Positions 43,916 to 52,353 are shown, numbered from the stretch's first letter. The stretch is DNA of 63,724 nt from Halorubrum sp. GN11_10-6_MGM (GCF_005435165.1 NZ_SGUC01000018.1:1-63724); one strand, 5' to 3'. The notes: generated from the letters alone by a model not told the origin. Numbers and translations: made by a program.

Positions 43916-44254
43916 GCGTCCACCCGACCCTTTAAAACCGCTCACCGGTTATGCGGAGTCGCGCGCCATTAGTCCCCGCCCGAGTACTCCCCGATGGGAG
44001 CGATGACAGCGCGGAGAACCCAGGCGCGTCACATCGGTCGCAGACGCGACCCGCCCGTCGCCGCGCAGGCGACCGCCCGCCACGAGGGTTTCCCGGTCGA
44101 CGCGGCACGCCGCCGGAGATGAGACCGGTCGTTAGTGTCGCGGGCGCACATTTCGAACGCTCGATGAGAGGGATCCGACGGCGGCGCACGGGAACGAAGA
44201 GCGCGTCACGGGGCGGTGTCGGGTTTTTAATCGGCACACCTCCCACCTTGAGGT
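43916..44254. other. 339-bp intergenic region
   Basis: No gene recognised; frames on both strands are Arg/Pro-rich. CCTTTAAAACCG at about 43928 is AT-rich and could be a terminator or promoter. The right end (GGGTTTTTAA at 44221) is the TATA-like box of the MscS gene, 28 bases before its ATG. Confidence 0.55.
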
Positions 44255-45145
44255 ATGGTCTACCAGATCACTCTCCCGGAGTGGCTGACGGAGCTCCTCT
44301 CGGCGTACGATCAGGTGCTGTCGGAGCTGTTCTGGTTCGCGGTCGGGTTCGCGATCGTCTACCTCGTCGGCCAGATCGTCCTCGTTCCGCTCGCGACGCG
44401 GGCCGTCCGCTCGCGGAACCGCAACAACGCCACGATCGAGACCGCGACGGAGACGTACCTCCGCGTGGCGGTGATCGGGTTCGCGGTCCTCACGGGCATC
44501 ATCGGCGCCGGGTACGGACGGGTGCTCTCCGAGTCGGCGGTCATCATCGCGGCGCTCACGTTCGCCCTCGGTATCGCCGGGCAGCAGGTGTTCGGGTCGC
44601 TCGTCAGCGGGATGTTCCTCGTCGCCGACCCGGATTTCAACGTCGGCGACTAGATCGAGTGGCCGGGCGGGAGCGGGACGATCGAGGCGGTCGACTTCCG
44701 CGTCACCCGCGTCCGGACGCCGAACCACGAGACGATATCGGTGCCCAACACCGAGCTCACGGCCAACGCGATCACCCGGCCGTACGGCCGCGACCGGTTT
44801 CGGCTCACGGAACAGGTGGACGTCGCCTACTACGAGGACACCGAGCGGGCGCTGCTAGAGCTCCAGCAGATCGTCACGACCATCGGTCCGGTGCTCGACG
44901 ACCCGGCGCCGAACACGCGCATCGTCGAACTCGGCGAGAACGCGATCACGATACAGGCGGAGTTCTGGACCGACGACCCGGGAAACAAGGACATCCAGAC
45001 GATCCGCTCGGACTTCCGCCGACTGGTGAAACGGCGCTTCGACGAGGAGGGAATCACGCTCGCCCCGCCGTCCGCGAACCTGCTCTCCGGCGAACTCACC
45101 GTGACGGACCGGTCGGCCGACGCACCGAACGCGGCGGGGCGGTGA
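44255..45145 (+). pseudogene. MscS-type mechanosensitive channel, interrupted by an in-frame TAG
   Basis: The frame 44255-44653 codes for two to three membrane helices and the pore region (AALTFALGIAGQQVFGSLVSG) of a small-conductance channel, ending ADPDFNVGD then TAG at 44651-44653. The same frame continues IEWPGGSGTIEAVDFRVTRV and VPNTELTANAITRPYGRDRF, the MscS beta domain, to 45145. The stop sits where the family has Tyr or a similar residue (VGDxIEW), so a TAC-to-TAG change is the simplest cause. Total length of 296 residues is otherwise normal. As written it makes a channel fragment without the cytoplasmic domain. Confidence 0.92.
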
Positions 45146-45250
45146 CCGCCACGAAGCGGGTCGGTGACTGCCACGCAGCGAGCAGTGACCGCCGGGATCC
45201 GGCGACCAACTCGCGGACTGCGGGGCCGCCCCGCGGAGACGTCGGATCGA

Positions 45251-46324
45251 CTACTCGGAGTCGCGCAACACCAACGGCCCGACGGCGAGCGTGCGCTTCG
45301 CGAGGGTGAGCACGCGGAGCAGGTAGGAGACGAAAAGCGAGAACGGGAGGAGCGCGACCGCGAACGCGCCCCCGACGACGAGCGTCACGTGGTCGACGCC
45401 GAGCGTCCGTCCGGGGAACGTCCCGGCGTCGACGGCCGCGACCATGAGACCGGCGACGACCAGCGCCGGCACCGCGGCGTACAGGATCAGCCGCGAGAGG
45501 TCGATCAGCGCCCACTGGAAGTACAGCGTTTTGACGTGTTCGCGGGCGGGGCCGAACAGCGACAGCGACTCCCGCAGTTCCACGAGGAGGTCCCGCTCGT
45601 CGTCGGTGAGCGCCTCGTCGTGATCGGTGGTGATGCGTTCGATCCGGCCGATCTTCGGGCCGTAGTCGAAGTTGAGCGCGGCGAACACGACGTCGAAGGA
45701 GCCGAACTCGGCGCCGTCGAGCTGGCCGCGCACGGCGTCGGCGTTCTCGGCGATTCCCGTGGCGAGGTCCTCGACGTCCGCTTCGAGCGCGGGTCGGTCC
45801 GCCTCGTCGCCGCCGCCTCCGCGACCGCCTACCGATTCGCGGAGGGCCCGGGAGCGCTCCGCCGCGGCGCCGAGGAGCGCGTCGAGGAACGCGGCCGGGT
45901 CCGTGGGGGTCGGCGCACCGGTCAGCTCCGCGATGTCGTCTCGGACCGCGAGCGTCCCGTTCATGCGCTCCTGCTGGTCGCCGAGCGGGCCGTTCTCCTG
46001 CGTGAGCACGAGCTGTCCGATCGTGACGACGAGCGTCGCCCCGGTGACGATGGCCGTGATCATCGAGGCGAACAGCGTCTCGATCGGGTCGCTCGCCTCG
46101 ACCTTCGCCGCGAGCGACGGCGAGAGGACGACCGCGGCGGCGACGAACGCGACGAAAATCACGACAGTGAGGACCGCCGCGACGACGAGCCGGTTCGCGC
46201 GCAACAGCAGCCAGAGCTTCGCGCGGTTCTCGCCGGCGCGCTCGCGCATCGTGTCGGCGGTGTCCGTGTTGCCGGCGTCGTTGACGTCTCCCCCGGCCGA
46301 AGCCTCTCCGACCGAGTCGCTCAT
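45251..46324 (-). CDS. Haloarchaeal membrane protein of unknown function
   Basis: 357 residues. After an acidic N-terminus come two helices (LVVAAVLTVVIFVAFVAAAVV; ASMITAIVTGATLVVTIGQLVL), a cytoplasmic or outer central region of about 150 residues with helices (ALEADVEDLATGIAENADAV), and two more C-terminal helices (LILYAAVPALVVAGLMVAAV; VVGGAFAVALLPFSLFVSYLL). The segment TQENGPLGDQQERMNGTL recurs in haloarchaeal homologues. Function unknown. The ATG overlaps the stop of a 45-residue gene upstream (ATGA), so both are probably one operon. Confidence 0.75.
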   Translation of the reverse strand: MSDSVGEASAGGDVNDAGNTDTADTMRERAGENRAKLWLLLRANRLVVAAVLTVVIFVAFVAAAVVLSPSLAAKVEASDPIETLFASMITAIVTGATLVVTIGQLVLTQENGPLGDQQERMNGTLAVRDDIAELTGAPTPTDPAAFLDALLGAAAERSRALRESVGGRGGGGDEADRPALEADVEDLATGIAENADAVRGQLDGAEFGSFDVVFAALNFDYGPKIGRIERITTDHDEALTDDERDLLVELRESLSLFGPAREHVKTLYFQWALIDLSRLILYAAVPALVVAGLMVAAVDAGTFPGRTLGVDHVTLVVGGAFAVALLPFSLFVSYLLRVLTLAKRTLAVGPLVLRDSE

Positions 46325-46458
46325 CGCGGCTCGGCGCGCACCGAGAGGTCGTCGACGTAGCGGGTCGCGTCGGCCCTCCGGATCGTCGCGGCGCTGACGG
46401 CGCCGAGCCCGTCCGTCCAGAGTAGCTCGCGTCGGGTCGTCGTCTCGGATCCGTCCAT
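46321..46458 (-). CDS. 45-residue small protein upstream of the membrane protein
   Basis: Minus-strand ATG at 46458 reads MDGSETTTRRELLWTDGLGA, continues through VSAATIRRADATRYVDDLSV and stops at TGA 46321-46323, whose bases overlap the next ATG (ATGA). A TATA box TTATATAGTG (46481-46490) is centred 28 bases upstream, as expected for a leaderless start. The composition is like that of real proteins here. No homologue recognised; it may be a regulator or a subunit of the membrane protein. Confidence 0.62.
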   Translation of the reverse strand: MDGSETTTRRELLWTDGLGAVSAATIRRADATRYVDDLSVRAEPR

Positions 46459-46480
46459 GAGTAGCGACACGGCTCGCGAG

Positions 46481-46490
46481 CACTATATAA
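46481..46490 (-). promoter_or_regulatory. TATA box of the 45-residue gene operon
   Basis: TTATATAGTG on the minus strand, 28 bases before the ATG at 46458. The spacing supports that small gene as the real transcript start rather than the longer membrane-protein frame. Confidence 0.65.
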
Positions 46491-46642
46491 CTACGCGAGT
46501 GCGACGAGAGCGACCGGAACGCGGTAGTCGCGGCCACGGGACTCGGTCTGCCGACCGCCGCGAGCGAGCCCCGACGACCCCCGCGATCGCGCCCCGATGC
46601 CGGCGGCGCAAGTCACAACCCGCTGCTCGCCGAACCGGGAGT

Positions 46643-47377
46643 ATGTCGACAGCCGCCGGCTCCGACGTCACCCTCGTTCGCAACGCCACGGTCCTCGCGA
46701 CCGTGGACGGGACGACCTTCCTCGTCGACCCGCTGTTCGCGCCGCAGGGCGCGCTACCGCCGATCGATAACACCCCGAACGACCGGAACAACCCGCTCGT
46801 CCCGATGCCGGACGTCGACCTATCCCACGACGCGGTGATCGTCACTCACCGCCACCCGGACCACTTCGACGACGCGGCGGTCGAGGAGCTCGACGCCGAC
46901 GTGCCCCTGTTCTGTCAGCCCGCCGAGGCCGACGCGTTCGCCGAGGAGGGGTTCACCGACGTGCGACCGGTCGAGGAGACGGCCTCATTCGACGGGGTCA
47001 CGCTCCACCGGACTCCGGGTCGCCACGGCCACGGGGAACTGGCCGAGCGGATGGGGCCGGTCTCCGGGTTCGTCCTCGACGGCGACGAGACGCTGTACCT
47101 CGCCGGCGACACGGTCTGGTACGAGCCGGTCGCCGAAACGCTCGACCGGTTCGACCCCGACGCGGTCGTCCTCAACGGCGGCGCGGCGCGGTTCACCGAA
47201 GGCGAGCCGATCACGATGGGGGTCGAGGACGTGGCGGCCGTCCGCGAGGCCACCGACGCCGCGATCGCCGTGGTCCACATGGAGGCGATCAACCACTGTC
47301 TGCTCTCGCGCGAGGAACTCCGGGCCGAGACCGAGGACGTGGTGGTCCCCGAAGACGGCGAGCGGATCTGGGTCTAG
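46643..47377 (+). CDS. MBL-fold metallo-hydrolase
   Basis: 244 residues of metallo-beta-lactamase fold. The metal motif is VIVTHRHPDHFDDAAVE (HxHxDH), with a later His in TPGRHGHGEL, Asp in LAGDTVW and His near VVHMEAINHCLL. This is the UlaG/RomA-like branch of small-molecule hydrolases; substrate unknown. The ATG at 46643 matches the first strand (DVTLVRNATVLATVDGTTFL); earlier frame is Arg-rich. Confidence 0.88.
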   Translation: MSTAAGSDVTLVRNATVLATVDGTTFLVDPLFAPQGALPPIDNTPNDRNNPLVPMPDVDLSHDAVIVTHRHPDHFDDAAVEELDADVPLFCQPAEADAFAEEGFTDVRPVEETASFDGVTLHRTPGRHGHGELAERMGPVSGFVLDGDETLYLAGDTVWYEPVAETLDRFDPDAVVLNGGAARFTEGEPITMGVEDVAAVREATDAAIAVVHMEAINHCLLSREELRAETEDVVVPEDGERIWV

Positions 47378-47433
47378 CGCGCTCCCGTCCGGCAGCCCGA
47401 GAGTCTTTGTGTGTCTCCCCGGAACGGCATCGC

Positions 47434-48144
47434 ATGTCTCGCGCGTCGGACCTCGGACGGCTCTACGACCTCTTCGATCGTCTCGAAGCGGCCGGCGACG
47501 GGAAGCGACGCCTCTCGGACTGTACCGGACACATGGACTGGCCCGAGCGCGGGGTCTACTTCTTTTTCGCGACGAACGAAACGCGGGAGGCGACCGACCA
47601 GCTTCGGCTCACGCGCGTCGGTACGCACGCCGTCTCGACGGGGTCCGGAACATCGCTGTGGAACCGGCTCCGAACGCACCGCGGAGCCAACCGCGGGAGC
47701 TACGAGGGCGGCGGGAACCACCGCGGGTCGGTGTTCCGCAAGCACGTCGGACGGGCGATGATCGAACGGAACGGACTCGGCGAGGAGTACCCCCACTGGG
47801 GCGAGGGTTCCACCGCGGACCGCGAGCGTCGACTCGCGGAGTTGGATCACGAGCGACGCGTGAGCGAGTACATCCGTGACCTCCCGTTCCTGTGGATCGA
47901 CGTCGACGACGAGCCCGGACCCGAGAGCGACCGGGCGTACATCGAGCGGAACGCGATCGCACTCGTTAGCAACTACGAGACGGAGGCCATCGACGACCGA
48001 AGCGACGAGTGGTTGGGGCGGGACAGTCCGCACGAACGAATCTCCGAGTCGGGGCTGTGGAACGTCGATCACGTCGACGAGGCGTACGAACCGGCGTTCC
48101 TGGACCGACTGGCGGGCACCGTGGCGGAGACCGCTGAGCCGTAG
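47434..48144 (+). CDS. GIY-YIG-like nuclease domain protein
   Basis: 236 residues. The segment RGVYFFFATNETRE, then RVGTHAV, then SLWNRLRTHRGANRGS and GNHRGSVFRKHVGRAM follows the order of the GIY-YIG nuclease core: GVY for GIY, RVG for YIG, and conserved Arg/His in the helix after. The rest is helical and acidic. Members are nucleases in repair, restriction or mobile elements. The ATG at 47434 fits. It is followed by another nuclease-like gene and the tRNA-His region. Confidence 0.72.
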   Translation: MSRASDLGRLYDLFDRLEAAGDGKRRLSDCTGHMDWPERGVYFFFATNETREATDQLRLTRVGTHAVSTGSGTSLWNRLRTHRGANRGSYEGGGNHRGSVFRKHVGRAMIERNGLGEEYPHWGEGSTADRERRLAELDHERRVSEYIRDLPFLWIDVDDEPGPESDRAYIERNAIALVSNYETEAIDDRSDEWLGRDSPHERISESGLWNVDHVDEAYEPAFLDRLAGTVAETAEP

Positions 48145-48218
48145 CTTCCTCGTGGCGGACCGCCGCCGTCCGCTCGGCGCTCGTGAAGACTTATCGGGGC
48201 AGGTGGCGGTTCTGGTGT

Positions 48219-48779
48219 ATGACGCAGCCGCAACCGGGAGAGCAGTTGGTCGGCGCGTACCTCCGCGTCGTCGAGGGGTGCGACCTCGTGACGTACAACC
48301 AGCGGTCCATGGAGCAGGGCGACCAAACGGAGCTCGACGTGCTGGGCGTCAAGTCGACTCCCGAGGGCCAGCGGGTCCTCGCCTGCGAAGTCGTCACGCA
48401 CCTCGACGGACAGCTGTACTCCGGGACGCCCTCGACGGACGAGTGGGCTGCGTACGGGAACGCCAGCTACCAGTACAGCTTAGAGCGGATCTCCGAGAAG
48501 TTCGAGCGCGTCGTCGACTATCTCGACGTCGTGTTCGACGACCTCTCGCTGGCCGAGATCCAGCTGTGGTCGCCGTACGTCAGCGAAGGACACCAGACCG
48601 CCGGGCTCACCGAGGTCGTCGAACGCACCGAGCGCGACCACGAGCCCGGCGTGCGGCTCGTGATCAACGACGAGTACACCGACCGGATCGAGGAGCTCCG
48701 CGACGCCGCGAGCGCGTCGTCGAAGGACTACAGCGAGACGGGGTTCCGTTACCTCCAGATCCTCGAAGGCATGCGGTAG
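48219..48779 (+). CDS. Restriction endonuclease-like fold protein
   Basis: 186 residues. AYLRVVEGCDLVTYNQRS, then QTELDVLGVKSTPEGQRVL and ACEVVTHLDG gives the E-xn-D-xn-E pattern of a PD-(D/E)XK-type nuclease, with the Lys of ExK replaced (EVVTH), so activity is uncertain. The C-terminal half is helical with ISEKFERVVDYLDVVF and a conserved-looking SPYVSEGHQTAGL. The ATG at 48219 is preferred; twelve codons earlier is an unlikely basic start. Function unknown. Confidence 0.6.
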   Translation: MTQPQPGEQLVGAYLRVVEGCDLVTYNQRSMEQGDQTELDVLGVKSTPEGQRVLACEVVTHLDGQLYSGTPSTDEWAAYGNASYQYSLERISEKFERVVDYLDVVFDDLSLAEIQLWSPYVSEGHQTAGLTEVVERTERDHEPGVRLVINDEYTDRIEELRDAASASSKDYSETGFRYLQILEGMR

Positions 48780-48831
48780 CGCGGTCCGCGTCCTGCGCAG
48801 CCTCGCGGCTCGCGGTGTTGCTCGCCGCGAG

Positions 48832-48858
48832 AAGGTCCGGGTGCGAGAATCGAACCCG
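48832..48858. repeat. Copy of the tRNA-His 3' end
   Basis: 27 bases, beginning AAGGTCCGGGTGCGAGAA, repeat the 3' part of the tRNA-His gene at 48937-48963 with one mismatch, 105 bases apart. A duplicated tRNA 3' end is the usual scar of integration by a tyrosine integrase or of a decayed second tRNA. No integrase is in the window. Confidence 0.8.
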
Positions 48859-48939
48859 AGCGAGACTCGCTTCGCTCGTCTCGCGTGATTCAATCTCGTC
48901 GTCCGGACTTTTCGCTCCTCACTCCGTTCGTCGGTAAAG

Positions 48940-49013
48940 GTCCGGGTGCGAGAATTGAACCCGCGTCTCAGCCTCCACAAGGCTGAAGGATAGTCCACTA
49001 CCCTAACCCGGAC
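48940..49013 (-). tRNA. tRNA-His (GTG anticodon)
   Basis: The minus strand folds as a full cloverleaf of 74 nt. The 5' G acts as G-1 and pairs with C73, the mark of tRNA-His. The acceptor is TCCGGGT with ACCCGGA, the D-arm starts GGGTAGTGG, the anticodon arm is CAGCC-TTGTGGA-GGCTG with anticodon GTG, and the T-arm is GCGGG-TTCAATT-CTCGC. No intron and no encoded CCA. Confidence 0.95.
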
Positions 49014-49157
49014 ACGCGTCGTCAACTACCTCGCTTCGATAAATAACGGTTACGACTCCGGGACGGGCGTGCGACGGCGTGGCGCCCGGGGCGGGTTCGG
49101 TCGCGTCGTCGACCACCGCGTCGTTTTTGACGGTCGCGGGCGTATCGACGCCAACTC

Positions 49158-49613
49158 GTGGCCTTCACCGACAAGATCTACGTCAAGAACCACCGCCAGC
49201 TCTCCTCCCAGCTGGAGGCGAACATTCCGAAGGGGGCGTTCGCCGGCGCGACCCTCGACCTGCTGTTCACCGGCGACGGCCTCTCGAAGCTCGACGAGAC
49301 GACCCGCGACCGCGTCCTCGACTTCGCCGAGGACTTCCTCGACTGCGACTGTGACTCGAACCCCTACTGCGGCCATCCCGAAGAGAAGTTCATGCGGTAC
49401 GTCCTCGAACTTCGCGCCGAGGGGCTCGGCCCGCAGGCCATCGTCGACGTGATGACCGACGACTACATGGTGTACGCGTACACCGGCGACGTGCTCTCCT
49501 TCCTCGACGACTCGGTCAGAAAACTGGAGGCGATCGAGACGCTCGCGGACGTCGACGGCAACGGCGAGATGTCCGAGCGGGCGCGAAAGGCGAAACGAGA
49601 GCTGTCGGGCTAG
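49158..49613 (+). CDS. DUF5814-like small protein with Cys cluster
   Basis: 151 residues, starting at a GTG (AFTDKIYVKNHRQLSSQLEA). A Cys/His cluster CDCDSNPYCGHPEEKF near residues 63-77 may bind a metal or an iron-sulfur cluster. The rest is helical and acidic. It resembles the C-terminal region of archaeal DUF5814 (helicase-associated) proteins as a stand-alone form. The function is unknown. No close operon partner. Confidence 0.7.
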   Translation: MAFTDKIYVKNHRQLSSQLEANIPKGAFAGATLDLLFTGDGLSKLDETTRDRVLDFAEDFLDCDCDSNPYCGHPEEKFMRYVLELRAEGLGPQAIVDVMTDDYMVYAYTGDVLSFLDDSVRKLEAIETLADVDGNGEMSERARKAKRELSG

Positions 49614-49664
49614 CGATCGGTCCCGAAGCGGACGCGTCGGTCGGGGTCGGCGACGACGCGACGA

Positions 49665-51167
49665 CTAGTCGTTGTCGGCGGACGCGACGCCCGAGCCGAT
49701 CTCGTCGACGGGGGCCTCCTCCTCGGTCAGGTTCCCGTCGCGCCAGGTGTCGCGTTTGAACCAGAGGTACGCGACGACGCCGCCGACGACGTTCGAGATC
49801 GGGAACGCGATCCACAGCCCCATCGCGCCCAGCGAGCCGGCGGCGACCCACGCGACCGGCAGGCGGACGAACCCGAGGGTGACGAGGGAGATGACGGCCG
49901 CGATCATCGTGTGGCCCGCGCCGCGGAAGCCGCCGGTGTACGCCCGCATCACGCCGATGAACCCGAACGAGAGGCCGCTCACGCGGAGGAACGTCGTCGC
50001 GTGGTCGACGACCGCCGGATCGGGGGAGAACACGCCGGCGATCGGCCGCGCAGCGAGGACGATGACCCCGCCGCCGACCGTGAGCAGCGCGAGCAGGGCG
50101 CGGGCGCCGAAGTGGTTCGTCTCGGCGGCGCGGTCCAGTTCGTCCGCGCCGATGTTCTGTCCCGTCATCGTCTCGATCCCCTGCGAGACGGCGAGCGCCG
50201 GCAGGAAGATCACCGAGAAGATCCGCGTCCCGATGCCGTACGCCCCGCTGACCGCGTTCGGGAAGTTCGCGACCACGACGAGGAGCGCGGTGATCGAGAC
50301 CGAGCGGGCCGCGCCCTCGGCGGAGGCGGGCAGTCCGATGCCGAGGACGGTCTTCCCGAACTCGGGGTCGGGGAGCATCTCCGAGAGCCGTATCCGAACG
50401 CCGCGGTCGCCGCGGAACATGATCTGAAGGCCGACGAGGAGCGCGAGCGCCCTGGAGCCGACGGTCGCGATCGCGGCGCCGCCGATCCCCCAGCCGGTGA
50501 ACCCCGTCGCGTCGAGGGCCGCGGCCTCCAGCCCGCCGAGGCCGAGCGCGCCGAACAGCGGGTTCGCGTCGAAGCCGAAGATGAAGATCGGGTCGAGGAG
50601 GATGTTGAGGACCACCGAGCCGGCCATGACGTACATCGGGGTCACCGTGTCGCCGTAGCCGCGCATCAGCGCCATGAACACCGCGAAGCCGAAGACCGCG
50701 AACAGGCCGACCGCGTACACCCGCATGTATTCCACGACGAGCGGCGCGACCGTCTCGTTCACGCCGAGGAGCGCGGTGACGTCGTCGACGAGGACGTATC
50801 CCAGCACGCCCAGCACGACGGAGATGACGGCCGCGTACGCCATCGTCTGCGACGCGGCGTAGGCGGCGCGGTCCTCGTTGCCGGCGCCGGTGTGTTGCGC
50901 GACGAGGACGCTCCCCGCGACGGAGACGCCCAACGCCAGCGAGATCATCAGGAAGACGATCGGGAACGCGAACGTGATCGCCGACAGTGCCTCGGTGCTG
51001 TACCGGCCGAGCCAGAAGGTGTCGGCGAGGTTGTACAGCACCTGAAAGAGGTTCTGGACGACGATCGGGAGGGAGAGGAAAAACAGCGGCCACCCGATGT
51101 CGCCCGAGGTGAGGTCGAGCTCGTCGGCTCCTTTAAATAGCGAGTCGACGCGGTCGCGGAGCCCCAT
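49665..51167 (-). CDS. MATE-family multidrug efflux transporter
   Basis: 500 residues with twelve membrane helices in two repeats: PLFFLSLPIVVQNLFQVLYN with LADTFWLGRYSTEALSAI in the first, and IGLPASAEGAARSVSI in the second, the NorM/DinF-type layout. It would export cationic compounds in exchange for sodium or protons. The ATG at 51167 shares its A with the stop of a 29-residue open frame just upstream. A perfect palindrome 107 bases upstream suggests control by a TetR-type repressor not in the window. Confidence 0.93.
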   Translation of the reverse strand: MGLRDRVDSLFKGADELDLTSGDIGWPLFFLSLPIVVQNLFQVLYNLADTFWLGRYSTEALSAITFAFPIVFLMISLALGVSVAGSVLVAQHTGAGNEDRAAYAASQTMAYAAVISVVLGVLGYVLVDDVTALLGVNETVAPLVVEYMRVYAVGLFAVFGFAVFMALMRGYGDTVTPMYVMAGSVVLNILLDPIFIFGFDANPLFGALGLGGLEAAALDATGFTGWGIGGAAIATVGSRALALLVGLQIMFRGDRGVRIRLSEMLPDPEFGKTVLGIGLPASAEGAARSVSITALLVVVANFPNAVSGAYGIGTRIFSVIFLPALAVSQGIETMTGQNIGADELDRAAETNHFGARALLALLTVGGGVIVLAARPIAGVFSPDPAVVDHATTFLRVSGLSFGFIGVMRAYTGGFRGAGHTMIAAVISLVTLGFVRLPVAWVAAGSLGAMGLWIAFPISNVVGGVVAYLWFKRDTWRDGNLTEEEAPVDEIGSGVASADND

Positions 51168-51256
51168 CAGGCGACCGCCTCCGAGGGGCCCAGGTCGTCG
51201 CGCTCGGGGAGGGGACTGTTCGCGGCGTCGGGGATCGGTCGGTCCGTGTGGTCCAT
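51167..51256 (-). CDS. 29-residue open frame overlapping the MATE start
   Basis: Minus-strand ATG at 51256 reads MDHTDRPIPDAANSPLPERD, then DLGPSEAVA and TGA, and the stop overlaps the MATE ATG (TGATG). It starts 18 bases downstream of the TetR-like palindrome, so it is probably the first start codon on the transcript. It may couple translation or act as a leader. No homologue known; could be non-functional. Confidence 0.45.
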   Translation of the reverse strand: MDHTDRPIPDAANSPLPERDDLGPSEAVA

Positions 51257-51273
51257 TCGGTTCGTACCAATAC

Positions 51274-51291
51274 TGACTGACTGGTCAGTCA
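51274..51291. promoter_or_regulatory. TetR-style operator palindrome
   Basis: TGACTGAC-TG-GTCAGTCA, a perfect 8-2-8 palindrome that resembles operators of TetR-family repressors. It lies about 107 bases upstream of the MATE ATG and just upstream of the 29-residue frame, where the promoter must be. Regulation of the MATE gene by a TetR protein is inference. Confidence 0.7.
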
Positions 51292-51456
51292 AAAACATTC
51301 GGAAGCCGGACGGCTGCGCCGATCCGACGGCGGACGACCGCCCTGATCGGCCGTCTGATGAACGCCCTGATCGGACGGCGGACGACCGCGCCGTCCGCTT
51401 CCCGGAGGCGAGGAGCGGCCGAACGGTCTAAGTGCGCGCGCGCCCGAAATCCGGCA

Positions 51457-52353
51457 ATGAGTCTTCGGCCCGCGTGGCTAACGTTCAGGCGATACGCGGC
51501 GGCGACGACGGGGATGACGCTCGTCCTCTTCTCGCTCGGCGTCTACACCGCGGCGACCGGTTCGGGGCTGGCGTGTCAGGCCCAGTGGCCGCTGTGTTCC
51601 GACCAGCTCATCCCGGCGCTGACGATCAACCCCGACTTCATCGAGTGGTTCCACCGCGCGTGGGCGATGGTGACCGGCTTCCTCATCATCGGGGTCGCCG
51701 GGTGGACGTGGCTCGGCTCCGAGTTCGAGCGCCGGACCAAGCTGGCGGCGACGCTGGCGGTCGCGATCCTCCCCGTTCAGATCACCGTCGGCGCGATCAC
51801 CGTCACACTCGGCGGGCTCGTCCCCGGCGGGTACACGGTGTCGACGCACGCCGCGCACCTGATCGTGGCGCTGACGATCTTCACGCTGCTCGGGCTGGCG
51901 ACGATCTGGGGCGGCGGGCGCGGGAACGCGCGGCTGCTCCGCGCCGCCGCGGGGATCGCGGTCGCCGGCATCGTCGCCAGCGCGGTCTTCTCGCGGGCGG
52001 TGCCGTTCCTCACCTACGCGCCGCCCGCGCAGGCCGCCTTCTACATCACCGGCCTCGCCGGGCACCTCGGGCTCGTCGCGGTGATCGCGTACACGACCGA
52101 GGCGGTCCGGGGAGGGTACGACGGTCTCGACGCCGGAACGGCGGGCACCGTCCGCGCGCTCGCCGCCGGGTCGATGACTGCCCTCGTCGGGACGCTCCTG
52201 CTCGGTCGCGACCTCGTGTTATACACCGCCACATGGCAACAGATCAACCTCGTCGCGCTGGGCATCGCGGTCGCGCTCGCCGCGGGCGCGGTGTGGGCCC
52301 TGCGCCGGCCCGACGCCTCGGGACCGACCTCGGAGCCGATCGGCGGCGACTGA
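51457..52353 (+). CDS. CtaA/Cox15-family heme A synthase-like protein
   Basis: 298 residues with eight membrane helices. Conserved His residues lie in FIEWFHRAWAM and VSTHAAHLIVAL, and a Cys pair (GLACQAQWPLC) in the first outer loop, as in CtaA. It oxidises heme O to heme A for terminal oxidases at the membrane. The second half (GLAGHLGLVAV) has fewer matched His residues than bacterial CtaA, as in other haloarchaeal forms. The ATG at 51457 fits; earlier frame is Arg-rich. Confidence 0.88.
   Translation: MSLRPAWLTFRRYAAATTGMTLVLFSLGVYTAATGSGLACQAQWPLCSDQLIPALTINPDFIEWFHRAWAMVTGFLIIGVAGWTWLGSEFERRTKLAATLAVAILPVQITVGAITVTLGGLVPGGYTVSTHAAHLIVALTIFTLLGLATIWGGGRGNARLLRAAAGIAVAGIVASAVFSRAVPFLTYAPPAQAAFYITGLAGHLGLVAVIAYTTEAVRGGYDGLDAGTAGTVRALAAGSMTALVGTLLLGRDLVLYTATWQQINLVALGIAVALAAGAVWALRRPDASGPTSEPIGGD

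Noticed and set aside
43932-44246. A minus-strand frame of about 100 codons in the gap before the MscS gene.
   Set aside because: The product is Arg/Pro/Gly-rich without motif, and the gap carries the MscS promoter. No support as a gene.
44741-45145. A separate gene starting at the ATG/GTG region after the TAG in the MscS locus.
   Set aside because: The frame, motif order and length all continue the upstream MscS part, so it is the second half of one broken gene.
48480-49025. A minus-strand frame running through tRNA-His and into the nuclease-like gene.
   Set aside because: It overlaps a clear tRNA and contains the repeated tRNA 3' end as SRTRTF. Such frames are a known artefact near haloarchaeal tRNAs.
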